Origin: Muricea muricata | Lineage: Eukaryota; Cnidaria; Anthozoa; Malacalcyonacea; Plexauridae | Assembly: GCA_963855995.1 (NCBI GenBank) | Contig: OY979718.1 | Span: 48,209,559 to 48,273,558, forward strand | Length of the DNA stretch: 64,000 bases | Reading direction: 5' to 3' | Shown here: positions 12,177 through 22,255 of the stretch, one piece after another | Layout: every line of letters begins with the position of its first letter | How positions within the stretch are numbered: position 1 is the first letter of the stretch | Position numbers and translations under genes: made by a program | Notes under the pieces: model-generated | Told to the model about the DNA's origin: nothing | The model's database searches: none | The model's input: only the letters and a program-made list of their open reading frames with translations

Positions 12177-13217
12177 CAATTTGGAGATTACAGGTAACAT
12201 GACATTTAATGTTGTAACATATTCTTTCCAATTCACATCTTCCCGTAATAAAGTGAAGAATCCATTTAATAAAGCTGTGATACCAGTAAAATATAGATAA
12301 TTTTTCTTTGGGTGTTCGTGCCATGTTTGCACATCACAAAAATCTGTATGAATAAAGTTTAACATATCAATTGATACTGTGGACAGATTTGACACATTCC
12401 TAACATTGATAGCATGTATCTGTGCAAAAAGATGCAACCTGTATGTACCCAAAATAAAAGCAGCAGAAAATATTAGAAATTAGGCAGAAAAGCAGTCCAA
12501 TTGCTGGTCAATAGCTCAGCATAATCAGCATATCACATATGATTAGATATGACAGTATCTGGTCATTCTGGATGGTATCTAGTCTGGTCATTCCATCCTC
12601 ATTCTAATATGCTAAACAGAAGAAATTACTAGAAATATAGAAAAATGTTGATCATATAAAGTTACTTTCTGCTAAGACTTATGATACTTACACGAAGAAA
12701 TCAAACATATGTTCTGATTGAAGAATGGTCCAGCTACAGTCAACTAGAATATGTTGCTATTGGCTGCTATCTAGAATTTGTTTCATACAGATTTAAAATC
12801 TAATGTCCAACATATATACAGTAGAAAATACTGGATAACATACCAGTAACCGTAAGTTGCTAGTGTACAGTATGATTATCCATTTCTTCTCCCACTGATT
12901 AGTGTACATTGCAAAGTATTTGTAATTTATTGTTTCTAGACAATCAATTGTCATCAAAGATTTTATACCTTCTACATTTACATTCATAACATTTTTAATG
13001 TTTACTTTATTTCTGTCGTTGCCAACTACCCAATTATATTGTAAACAAGTACATTTGAAAATAAAATATTTTAGACATCACGAGTGGATTTCATTTCATG
13101 AATACAATGATGTTTATACTTTTACTTACTGTCAATTTCTCCAAAGATTTCTGTCTTTTGAGATGCAGCACGCCACACAATCAGTGATTCCAAAAAAATT
13201 AAACAAAAATATAAATT
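12177..13217 (-). CDS. Unrecognised protein-coding gene, four consecutive internal exons
   Basis: I assembled four minus-strand exons: 13217-13130, 13025-12851, 12733-12692 and 12438-12177. Splice phases agree at every junction, and three donors are strong (GTAAGT, GTAAGT, GTAAGG); the donor at 12850 (GTTACT) is weak. The joined frame is open for 189 codons. It contains WRAASQKTEIFGEIDIGND, NQWEKKWIIILYTSNLR, WTILQSEHMFDFFVLHLFAQ and HTDFCDVQTWHEHPKKN. The composition (Leu/Ile-rich helices with scattered Trp) resembles an alpha-helical repeat protein, but I do not recognise the family and name no function. The acceptor of the first exon (13217) and the continuation on both sides are uncertain. 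Evidence that it is real: open frame, phase agreement and consensus splice sites across four exons. Confidence 0.55.
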
Positions 13218-13374
13218 CTAAATTTCTAATTTATAAAACTTTGCGGTCAGAGCCTAATACAGAGATACTTCATGATAGCATTACAAAATGAAAACAAAAT
13301 CCACTGAGAAAGTCTGATACACTGATCTGAAAATAGGAACTGGATACTTTTTTTAAGCCAAAAAGTTTATCGCA

Positions 13375-13680
13375 TAGACAAATGACAATGCCGTTGTCGT
13401 TTTTTGCCGTTGCCACCCAATTCCCAAATTTGGATTATTCACATGGTTGGATACCATTGTTCTCGTTTGCGTAAGAGTACACTAGAACAAAAGTAACCAT
13501 GCATACGAATGATGAACACGAGTTATTCACTCATGTCCATACTTCTAAATGCGTAGTTACTTTTGTTCTCCGTTGCGCTGCCGCAAGCTAATATAATAGT
13601 AACTAGGCATGTGAGTGATCTTAAAATGTGAATTGGGTATAAACAAACGTTAGCCAAATTTGTCTATTGTGTGTAACCCG
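13375..13680 (-). repeat. Dispersed repeat copy A (second copy near 56.4-56.9 kb)
   Basis: The reverse complement of about 13482-13665 aligns with 56390-56560. Both read CAAATTTGGCTAACGTTTGT, then a TACCCAATTCACATTT segment, then GAACAAAAGTAACTACG. A further portion (13375-13460) resembles 56760-56880. Family unknown; no terminal structure recognised. Confidence 0.65.
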
Positions 13681-15276
13681 ACGTTTTTTGGTAAAGATCA
13701 AAGATATTATATAACCTACCACAAAGTTTCTACTTTCTAGAATACGTAATAAGGAATTTGCAATCAGCTCAGCTATTTACAGCAAAATCTGTAATACTGG
13801 AAGGCAGACGGGGGTGAGGGTGGGGACATATTCACATATCCATAATGTATGATGTATAATGTCAAATGCAGAACATAAAAAATAAATATACGAATATATA
13901 TGAGCTCCAGAAAGGGGTAAAGAATAAACTGAAATTAATGACTATATCGCAACCAGGTATATAATCCAACATACTGCCTGGATGATTGGGAATTCGGGCG
14001 CGGACTGAGGCCCGGAGAACTTTGGGGGCCCGAATAACGACAAATCATTTATCTCAAAATTCCTAATATTAAGGTTTATATATGTAATTGACGTTCCTTT
14101 ATTAACTATAATAGAATTTTCGTTTTATTTTTGGCAAAGAAAATATATTTGTACATGGACCCGGATTTTATTCCTGACCGACATTGGAAAACTGCCAGCC
14201 CGGCAATGTAATGACACGAATTTTTTATTTCAGTATCACTGACTTAGTTCTCTGTGCGATGATTATCACAGTATATTTATATTAAAAAAACACGATGATA
14301 TGGGGACGATTTGAACGTTTGAACATGTGACCGTGAACAAAAAACTGTCCTGTACATGGGAACGAATTTGCCTCGCAATGACGTCATATAATGATCGATG
14401 CCACTGGATTAACCCGAACTAATAGACGTTAGAGGTCCTTACGTCACGCCAGAGTTAAACAATGAATTGGAATGCGATGTGGGAAACATGTGGGGAAAGT
14501 TTTCCTTGTATTTATATGCATCGAAAAACGCATGACGTAAGCACTTCTAAAGTCTATTTTAGTCAATGAACAGCAGATACATCTCAGCCGTGCCATCATT
14601 TTGGTGAAATTTTGTTTCCCAGGCATATCTAGGACAGTTTTTGCCTAACGCATGGCAACGTTCGTTTAAACAATATATTATTTGATGGTTTGCATGTAAC
14701 GGCATGGCGGCCATGTTGAACGTATATGACAAAAGATAAATATTTGATTAGTTGTTTTTGCCAGTTTTGTTCCAATGTGGTAAGAACACAGGTGGGGATA
14801 AAACGCGAAAATGGGGATAAAACGCTAAAATCAATGGGGATAAAACGCTGATATGGGGATGAAATAGTGACTGAATTGCTGCCATGAAACATTACCATCC
14901 TTTGTTTAAAGAGTTTTAAAAGAATTTTTAAACTTTTAAAAAAATTTTACTGCAATTTTTCAAAACTAATAAAACTTTGACTAGGTTATTTCATTTAGAT
15001 TTGTTCATGAATTGTATAAAATTTATGTGAGCATTGAAACCAATTGATGATTTGTTATATGTGGTAAACGCATTGGTCAATTTTAAAGCCAGTATATGCA
15101 TCTAAACATTTAATACAACAAACTAAATGAAGTAGTTCGATAAATTAAACCGTGCAGCAACACAATACTCAGTGCCTTACGTCAAACTTTAAAACAAAAT
15201 TGCTCTTTTAAAAAAGGCATATGGCTAATATAAAATCATATTGCCAATAATGATCTAATAGATAAATTCTCTTTAC
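13681..15276. other. Intergenic, repeat remnants only
   Basis: No gene recognised. It contains a dispersed repeat copy at about 14405-14565 that is inverted relative to 48128-48262. A short unit with GGGGATAAAACGC recurs three times near 14790-14850. Confidence 0.45.
14405..14565 (-). repeat. Dispersed repeat copy (inverted relative to 48.13-48.26 kb)
   Basis: The reverse complement shares GAAGTGCTTAC, a CATATAAATACA-like segment, TTTCCCCACATG and AACTCTGGCGTGA, in order, with 48128-48262. Both are about 135-160 bases long and roughly four-fifths identical by eye. Confidence 0.65.
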
Positions 15277-15482
15277 CATTGGCGGATCCAGGGTAAGTCA
15301 AAATAAATTATAGCAGCTCGATCAATTTTAAATTCAAATTAACTTTTTAACAATGTCATAGGTTATGAATTTCAAAGGAATATAATCTAACCAATGAGTT
15401 GCTTTGAAGGTATTTCAAAATGTAAATATATCCTAGAATGAGCTGTGGTAATCTATTTTGACTTATGCTAGATCCGCCACTG
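15277..15482. mobile_element. hAT-type MITE, copy 1
   Basis: This is a 206-bp element with TIR CA(T/G)TGGCGGATC(C/T)AG. It is flanked by a perfect 8-bp target duplication, CTCTTTAC, at 15269-15276 and 15483-15490. Eight-base duplications with CA-initial TIRs are typical of the hAT superfamily. The interior has no coding sequence. A second copy lies at 16839-17041 in the opposite orientation. Confidence 0.88.
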
Positions 15483-15490
15483 CTCTTTAC

Positions 15491-16461
15491 TGCGTGAATA
15501 CCCCAGTCTTTATAGTCACAATAAATATGTTCAGGTAGAACTTTAAATTATTTTTAGGGGAGGGAAACATTCTTTGTAGGAGTCGTCAAGCTGATGTTCT
15601 GTTCATGCAGTAAAATACGCCAAGTGCGTCGGTTATTCCACGAGAGATAAGCAACATAAACTATGGAGATTGATGATGACGAGACTATGTCCAGAAAACA
15701 CGTCAATACATACGGATAAAACTCGAACAGGGCAACCGTTTGTTCTTATGCACCAATCTCACCATTGAAGACATTATTTCAGTTTTAGATTTTTCACTTT
15801 TTAACAATTATTTCATTTATAATGACATACAAACAAATTTATGGCTGTGCTGTGAATAGCCCTGTTAGTCTGGTTGTGGTTAACTTTTGCATGAAAGTCA
15901 TTGAAAATACTTAGATTGTGAAGAAAGATTTGCCAATAACGCTGTCAATATATTTTTTTTAATTTGAACAATATCAACCATTCAGTTTCAGCATTTTATC
16001 CCGACCCGTAAGAACACTATTCTTCTGCAGAGGTTACTTATAAACGAGAAGGCTTAATTGAACAAAGTAACGAGAAATAATATTTTCCACGCCACTATTT
16101 TCCACTACTATTCAGCATAATATTTTCCACTACTATTCAGCACTGCTATTTTCCAGCGTGTTCAGCGGGAGAGACACGAGACTTACAGTTAAAGTGGATG
16201 TTGTTTTGCGCAAGCTATGGAGGGTAATCACCGCCAAAAAATGCCGTTCGTGCGATGTTATGTTAAGCGATTTTCGGCCATCCTTATAATACTCGTCCGC
16301 TGAGCAGATGCGCTGAGCTCAAAGAACGGCAAAATAAAAGCAATAAATAAGAATTATTTGCAACCGAAATAAATTGTCATAACAAATTTGGTCAAAAATT
16401 TAAAATTGTGTCTGAGTGCTTAATTAATTTCTGAGTTCTAATTACGTCGTGCAGCAGGTAT
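15491..16461. other. Intergenic, short tandem motifs, no gene
   Basis: No domain-bearing frame. A motif TATTTTCCACTACTATTCAG recurs imperfectly near 16080-16160. Confidence 0.45.
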
Positions 16462-16764
16462 TTGAACGTAAGAGCGACACTACGAGATGTATTGTTTCTA
16501 GCTAGTCAAATGATGAACCACGAAGAATTTCGGCGACTCTTTGCTCCCTATAATAATACTGACAACAGTAGCCTTGCATATCAATCTCCGGCAAAACGTG
16601 GTCGAGTTAATTCTTGGGGGCAAACCAAATATTTTAAGCCACAAGGCGCGTGGACGCATAAATTAAATGTCTGGCAAATCCGCTACAGCAATATATGCCC
16701 ACAAGGGTTGATAGGGCTGCAATGTGACAAGCTTATTTCATTCCATAAGAACTTCAATTCGTAA
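16462..16764 (+). pseudogene. Unrecognised short open frame, possible transposon-derived relic
   Basis: The 100-codon frame begins MNVRATLRDVLFLASQMMNH. It contains EEFRRLFAPY, PAKRGR and WTHKLNVW, which has the feel of an N-terminal segment of multicopy transposon-derived cnidarian proteins. Similarity seems to end at WTHKLNVW. I cannot name a family. It could be a chance frame. Confidence 0.25.
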
Positions 16765-16838
16765 CTGAAACTTGAAGTACAACAATGTATCGCGGCTGGT
16801 TGTTGTTTTGTTGATGCGCTGCGCACATTCAATTTATG

Positions 16839-17041
16839 AAGTGGCGGATCTAGCGTAAGTCAAAATAAATTACTACAGCTCATTCTAGGATATATTTACA
16901 TTGTAAAATACCTTCAAAGCAACTTCATTGGTTAGATTTTATTCTTTTGAAATTCATAACCTATGACATTGTTATAAAGTTATTTTGAATTTAAAATTGA
17001 GCTGCTATAATTTATTTTGACTTACCCTGGATCCGCTACTG
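16839..17041. mobile_element. hAT-type MITE, copy 2
   Basis: This is a 203-bp element, an inverted copy of the one at 15277-15482. The ends are AGTGGCGGATCTAG and the complement of CAGTAGCGGATCC. It is flanked by AATTTATG (16831-16838) and AATTTATC (17042-17049), an 8-bp duplication with one change. It is more diverged at the ends than copy 1. Confidence 0.85.
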
Positions 17042-17310
17042 AATTTATCGTTCCTAACATTTTGCGAGGAAGATACTAATCCCGATTCTGTTGCAGAGCG
17101 TGATAAAGCTGCTGCTTCGTGCGCTGTTACTGTGCAGGAAGTAGGAGCTTTATTACGTGCCGTTGTTAAGCGATTTTCGAACAGATGCATGAGCAGAGGC
17201 GTTGAGCGCAAACAACGTCGAAATAAAAGTAATTGACAATTATTTGTAGGAAATAAATTGTATAACAAATTAAATTTGGTCAAAAATGGTGTTCTGGGTT
17301 CTGAGTGCTC

Positions 17311-19426
17311 CAGAGTGCCCTACATGTTACGTCATCAAAGTGAAATGTTTGAGAACAGAATGCGTAAACAGAAGTACAAGTACAAATTAGGAACATTAAA
17401 AATTAATTCTTGGACAGTAAAATTCACAACTGCAACATCAAAACGCATAAGACGAATAGAAAAATGAATATATTCAACAAAAAACGCATAAGACGAATAA
17501 AAAAGTGAGTATATTCAACAACAAAATTCGGTTATTAATTTTGGCGGCGATTACCAGCCAATAAACAGCATACGAACGGATTTTGGTTTGTACCCCAGAT
17601 TTTGTCGAATTTGTAGAGTACGTTAATATTTAAGAACACCAAACCAATGCAAGCAATTTTGCTTCTGAAATAGAGCAGCAGTCTTTGATCGATCATGAAA
17701 TGATCTGGGGTCGATTGTATAAAAAGTGATTGAAGTTAACTGTGATTAGTATAAATTTCCAGGTGACTATTAATTTTCCTGCATTCTGATTGGTCAAGAT
17801 TCGCTGTCTCTGAAGTGATAGTCACTGACCAGTGACTATAGCTATACAGTAATAAATTTGAAGTGAATTTTTGTAAAGTTTAGCTGATTATTATTTGTCA
17901 ACACCTGGAAATTTATACTAAAACAATTAGTCGCCTCAGGCTCGGTGATTGCAAGCCTATATTCACTTTGCCTTCGGCTCAGTGAAAATAGGCTTGTAAT
18001 CACCTCACCTTCGGCGACTTATTGTTAATTAGTGCATGGAAACGTCAACCAATTAGAACCACATATTTTCTACTTAATCACTATTTTAACTATATATACA
18101 AAACAGTGATTACAAAGTGAGTAAGAGTTTCATGATCATACAAGCGGCTCCTGTACTCCAAACAATGTTCCATCGAACTCAACACTACGGGAGAGAGACA
18201 CTAGACCTACAGTCCTGGGAGAGAGACACGAGACTTTATAACGGGAAATAAATTCAATAATTTTAAATATAAAAACAGAACGCTTTACTAATAGTCCTCT
18301 AGTGTATGCAATTCGCAAATAAAATATTGCATTCAATAACCTATAACAAGTTTTTGCTCGGATCGTTATACATTTTAAACATGTCAAATTATTATAGTTT
18401 GAGTATTTTAAATAACATAGTATCAAATTAAACATAATATAATTTTTGACTTGTAGCATTCTTGGGTTTCACGTGACGTCATAAATGTTACTGGGGTTAA
18501 CTCCAAATCGATACACAGTCATTGGAGGGAGATAATTTTTCACTGTATGTGTTGAACGTTTGTTTGGTTGCAATTATGTGCAATTTCGTGAGATTTGTTC
18601 CCTCCAGCTCAGTACAATCATCAATACATTTTGGGTTACCCGCACTCAGATTTACTGCAAAATGCCTCAGTGAAACCCAAGAATAGATTAGTGTGCCAAA
18701 CAATTTATTACTGTATGCAATTTTAACCTTGCCCTTTTCATATTTGCATGTAACTATCACTTTGTAATTTAGCTAAATTAAACTACGTAATGTTCAGCAC
18801 TGGATCCGTAAATTTGACACTCCGTAGTCGGAAATCCGTGCAAATCACTAATCTTTGTAAAGGTGATGAGGTAACGAAAATTCTTGTATTGAATGAAAAC
18901 CTTAATCAACAGGAAACACGCACGGAAATTCGTCACAAATCTGCAACTGCGCAATTTGATCACTCCCGAAACAAAAGAATTTATTTAAGGCGAGACGGAA
19001 ATGGTGCACTATTTAAAAAAGCTCGAATTTTCTATACTGTTCAGAAATAATGTTACAAATAGCAATGGATGGAAATATCAAATATCAACGCAAATGGTTA
19101 CAAAGATAAGCACCACCCAGACCGACTGTGCTCGCTACCAGACTAGTAGATGATACAAAAATGTTGATGAGAAAATATTTATTTTAATTTTGTTCTGGAC
19201 ATTCTCTTCCGGAAATGAATGTCTCTCCTTCGCTATTAATCTTCTCGAATTAGGTATATTCGCGCTATTGCGCGCGTGCAGGGTCTATAGGTGGGACAAA
19301 CGGGTACTGTCGATGAAACATCTCTTCTGAAACGTCCCCAGAGCTGGCTCAGCTTTTATACCAAAAGGCCCTGGGTTCGAGGTTGGTTCAGTGAACTCAA
19401 AAAAGACTGGAACGATAACTTGGCCG
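17311..19426. other. Intergenic, hairpins and tandem motifs, no gene
   Basis: A ~50-base unit with CGCATAAGACGAATA and TATATTCAACAA is tandemly duplicated near 17445-17520. A compound hairpin lies at 17746-18026. GAGAGAGACAC(G/T)AGAC recurs near 18190 and 18225, and a related GGGAGAGACACGAGAC near 16167. No supported gene. Confidence 0.45.
17922..18026. repeat. Hairpin-forming inverted repeat (~46-bp arms)
   Basis: A segment beginning AACAATTAGTCGCC is mirrored by one ending GGCGACTTATTGTT, around a loop with TTGCCTTCGGCTC. An outer pair (TAGTATAAATTTCCAGGTG near 17749 and its complement near 17902) encloses further sequence. Confidence 0.8.
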
Positions 19427-19435
19427 CCATCTTTG

Positions 19436-19936
19436 CAATCTCGTTCCCCGAGCCTGCGATCCCTTGGGAAGGAAACGGAGGCTCTGGGATAATCCGTGAT
19501 CGACATACAAAAAACTGTATGTCGCCCGTACTGCGCATGCGTTGCAAATAAATTGATTCAATAAGCCGCAATAGGGAAAAAGCTGGTGTATAAGTGACTG
19601 TCCATAACCAGTAGGCAATATACAAATCGTATCTTTCCGGTCGACAACAACAGCCTTTACCGCTTCGTATTGACACTCCTTCAATTTGAGATTCTTCTTA
19701 CCCAGTCTCTCTAACGCTTCGTCCAACACAGAATAAAATAAAATAATATTTTCCACTGACATTACAAACAAAATAGTACAAATACTGTTCCAAAAAACTT
19801 TAGAAAAATGCTTTTGTGGCTTATTTCCTACGCATGCGCAGTACGGGCGACATACAGTTTTTTGTATGTCGATCACGGATTATCCCAGAGCCTCCGTTTC
19901 CTTCCCAAGGGATCGCAGGCTCGGGGAACGAGATTG
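19436..19936. mobile_element. 501-bp TIR element carrying a RecQ-like helicase fragment (9-bp TSD)
   Basis: The ~110-bp inverted arms begin CAATCTCGTTCCCCGAGCC and share the complementary segment reading GATAATCCGTGATCGACATA. They are bounded by a perfect 9-bp duplication, CCATCTTTG, at 19427-19435 and 19937-19945. The interior encodes, on the minus strand, the start of a RecQ-like superfamily 2 helicase. The same TIR start occurs in the elements at 39075 and 63337. Superfamily is unresolved; 9-bp duplications fit Mutator-like elements but do not prove it. Confidence 0.82.
19545..19762 (-). pseudogene. RecQ-like helicase N-terminal fragment with altered Walker A
   Basis: The minus-strand frame reads from Met at 19762: MSVENIILFYSVLDEAL, then LKECQYEAVKAVV and ILPTGYGQSLIHQLFPY. 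This is the Q-motif plus motif I region of RecQ-family SF2 helicases, which unwind DNA using ATP. The expected G-x-G-K-S/T is G-Y-G-Q-S here, so the phosphate-binding Lys is lost. Only about 70 residues of helicase sequence are present before the frame runs into the right terminal repeat. It is a passenger relic inside the 501-bp element. Family membership is clear from the motif; a cellular function is not implied. Confidence 0.75.
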
Positions 19937-20686
19937 CCATCTTTGAAGCCAAATGGGCCAATTGCGGAATTGCAAAGCATCATGGTAGTTTAGTTACCGA
20001 ACAGAATTTTGCTAAACATGGCGACCGAATTTTTTCAAGCACGGGGAGCTTCATTAATTCAAATTTATGGAAAATACAAATCATTGTTCAACTCAATTTA
20101 AATTTTCAAGAAATCTGTACGTCTTGTTCTATATTTGTGCGAAGTTTTTGGTTTATACAAGCTACTGATTCTGAAATATTCAACATGCCGTACGGGATTC
20201 TCGAAATGAGGAATGACCAATTTTCGAAGGAGTCAGGCACAAATTTTGCTGTTTTTCATAGCATAAAGGTGAGTACCTGGTTAAATTACTTCTAGGATAA
20301 TAGGAACTTTATGGCTCATCATTTGCATAAAGAAACACGGCGATCGCGTGGTTTTTAGCGGCTTGAGAAGCGAAGTTGCTTGTATACTTGTTCGGTCTAA
20401 AACAACACATCCTTGATCAAACGTTCTTTTCACAAACCAAAACATTGAGGCCGTTTTGCCGCGAAATGTTTATATCTCAACACAAGCTTTGTTGTTCAAA
20501 ATATTTTCACTGTTGTCAAAAGCACTTTTAAGGACTATTTCCTGTTCTTGGCAAGTTAAAATTTCCACAAAAATGTAAACAGATACTGTTCCTTCGGCAA
20601 ATATTTTTTCCAACGTTTTGGAAATGCATTTTTTGTAAACAAATGGACAATACAAGACAAGAAGACCATAGTTTGAAGACAATTGG

Positions 20687-22243
20687 GTGGACAAAAAACC
20701 TCAATGTCATCCCCCTTTTACGCATGAGTTGCTGAAAGAACATTTAATAACCAACACCTCAATTAAAATAAACAATGGGCAACCAAATAATGCACACAAA
20801 CACAAAAAGGAAGGTTATCAGTTATTTAAGAACAAAATGGTAATTCATGTCTTAGTCAAGGCAAATATCATGAAAGGCAAAGAAAAGTTTTTCTTAGTAA
20901 AGTGCAATGTCCATACATCCATGAAAAAGACTCAGTATGTTGTTTATGTACACTTACATCAAGATACTGGCAAAGTATCTCATGCAAGCTGTTCATGCCC
21001 TGCTGGACAAGGAGGTTGTTGTAAGCATGTAGCAGCATTGCTGTTTCAACTTTTAGACTACATACAGCTTGAACTGACTGAAGTACCTAATGACTTAACA
21101 TGCACCCAGCTACTTCAGCAATGGCATGTACCACCAAATGATAAACTTGAAACAGCATTACTTTTTGAGCAGGTAAAATTTACGAAAGCAACTTGCAAAA
21201 AGGAAAAAGTATATCAACCACAATACAAAAAACCGTCACCTGCATTTGGTAAAAAAGTTACTGAATTCGATTTGAAGAAATTAGAAGATGGTTTAAAATC
21301 AACAAACTCATGTCAAGGCCTTTTAAAATCTAATCAGCATCAACCATGGGATTACAATGAGTATTTGGAAGGTCTACCTTCAAAGAGAGTTTTTATTGAT
21401 GCAAATTTGCATGTCTCTCAACTTTACAATAACAATATTAGAGAATCAGTACAAAATAAAATCAGTGTTCCAGACTTCTCTGAAGTATGCAAGCACCTAC
21501 CATCTCAAGATTATGCACCATTTGTTCAAAACTATCTATATACTACAAGAGAACAGATGGTCGAGTTAGAACGTAATACAAGAGGCCAATCAGATTGTAC
21601 ACTTTGGGTTGAAGAAAGGAGGTCCCGTTTAACTGCCTCCAATTTTGGTTCAGTTATTAAACGAAAGAAAAATATATTTCTAAAATCCCACTTACAAAAA
21701 ATGCTTTCCCCAGCAACAAGTCAGTCTAAGACACCAGAATCATGTTTGTGGGGTAAAACTAATGAGCAAGTCGCTATAGCAAAATATTTGGAGCAGTTAA
21801 AATCTGATGAAAAATCTGTGGCTGCTTGTACACAGTGTGAATTATTTATAAACACTGAAACTCCTTGGCTTGGAGCCAGTCCAGACTGCCTGCTACATGA
21901 CCCTGATGAAGAAATGCCATTGGGGTTAGGTGAAGTCAAGTGCCCATCATCTAAGAAAGACATGACAATTTCTGAAGCATGTCAGGATCCATCTTTTTTC
22001 CTAGCTGCACCGAGCAACAAACAGAGCAAACCCACTTTAAAGCATAATCATAACTGCTACTTCCAGGTACAAGGCCTGATGGCAGCATGCAAAGTGAAGT
22101 GGGCAGACTTTATTGTATATACTAAGCAAGAAACATTTAGTGAAAGAATTTACTTTAACACTGAATTGTGGTATAAAACAATGCTACCAGAATTAACTTC
22201 ATTCTATTTTACATACATGTATCCAGAATTAACAAAACAGTAA
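20687..22243 (+). CDS. SWIM zinc-finger / YqaJ-type nuclease of an ISL2EU-like transposon
   Basis: The 518-codon open frame has no stops. A SWIM zinc finger lies near residues 100-120, with ligands in CSCPAGQGGCCKHVAALLF. A YqaJ/lambda-exonuclease-like domain lies near residues 310-500: RRSRLTASNFGSV, ESCLWGKTNEQ, WLGASPDCLLHD with the metal-binding Asp, then LGEVKCPSS with the E-x-K pair, and CYFQVQGLMA. Such proteins are presumed to process DNA ends during transposition. The frame opens with GTG at 20687, not a convincing start. An upstream frame from ATG 20643 reads GWTKNLNVIP and would join at a C-run (about 20708-20712) if one base were restored, so the gene is probably frameshifted near its 5' end. 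The first ~35 codons lie in the inverted arm and are duplicated at the other end. Confidence 0.85.
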   Translation: MDKKPQCHPPFTHELLKEHLITNTSIKINNGQPNNAHKHKKEGYQLFKNKMVIHVLVKANIMKGKEKFFLVKCNVHTSMKKTQYVVYVHLHQDTGKVSHASCSCPAGQGGCCKHVAALLFQLLDYIQLELTEVPNDLTCTQLLQQWHVPPNDKLETALLFEQVKFTKATCKKEKVYQPQYKKPSPAFGKKVTEFDLKKLEDGLKSTNSCQGLLKSNQHQPWDYNEYLEGLPSKRVFIDANLHVSQLYNNNIRESVQNKISVPDFSEVCKHLPSQDYAPFVQNYLYTTREQMVELERNTRGQSDCTLWVEERRSRLTASNFGSVIKRKKNIFLKSHLQKMLSPATSQSKTPESCLWGKTNEQVAIAKYLEQLKSDEKSVAACTQCELFINTETPWLGASPDCLLHDPDEEMPLGLGEVKCPSSKKDMTISEACQDPSFFLAAPSNKQSKPTLKHNHNCYFQVQGLMAACKVKWADFIVYTKQETFSERIYFNTELWYKTMLPELTSFYFTYMYPELTKQ

Positions 22244-22255
22244 AAATACAAAAAA

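Larger units (their letters stand above)
16230..17310 (+). repeat. Diverged direct duplication flanking a MITE
   Basis: About 16245-16405 and 17150-17290 align. Both contain TTAAGCGATTTTCG, then a (G)CGCTGAGC/GCGTTGAGC segment, then GAAATAAATTGT and ATTTGGTCAAAAA. A hAT MITE has inserted between the two copies (16839-17041). Confidence 0.6.

Noticed and set aside
12793-12987. Stand-alone 64-codon gene
   Set aside because: It is better explained as part of a 175-bp internal exon (12851-13025) whose phases match neighbouring exons.
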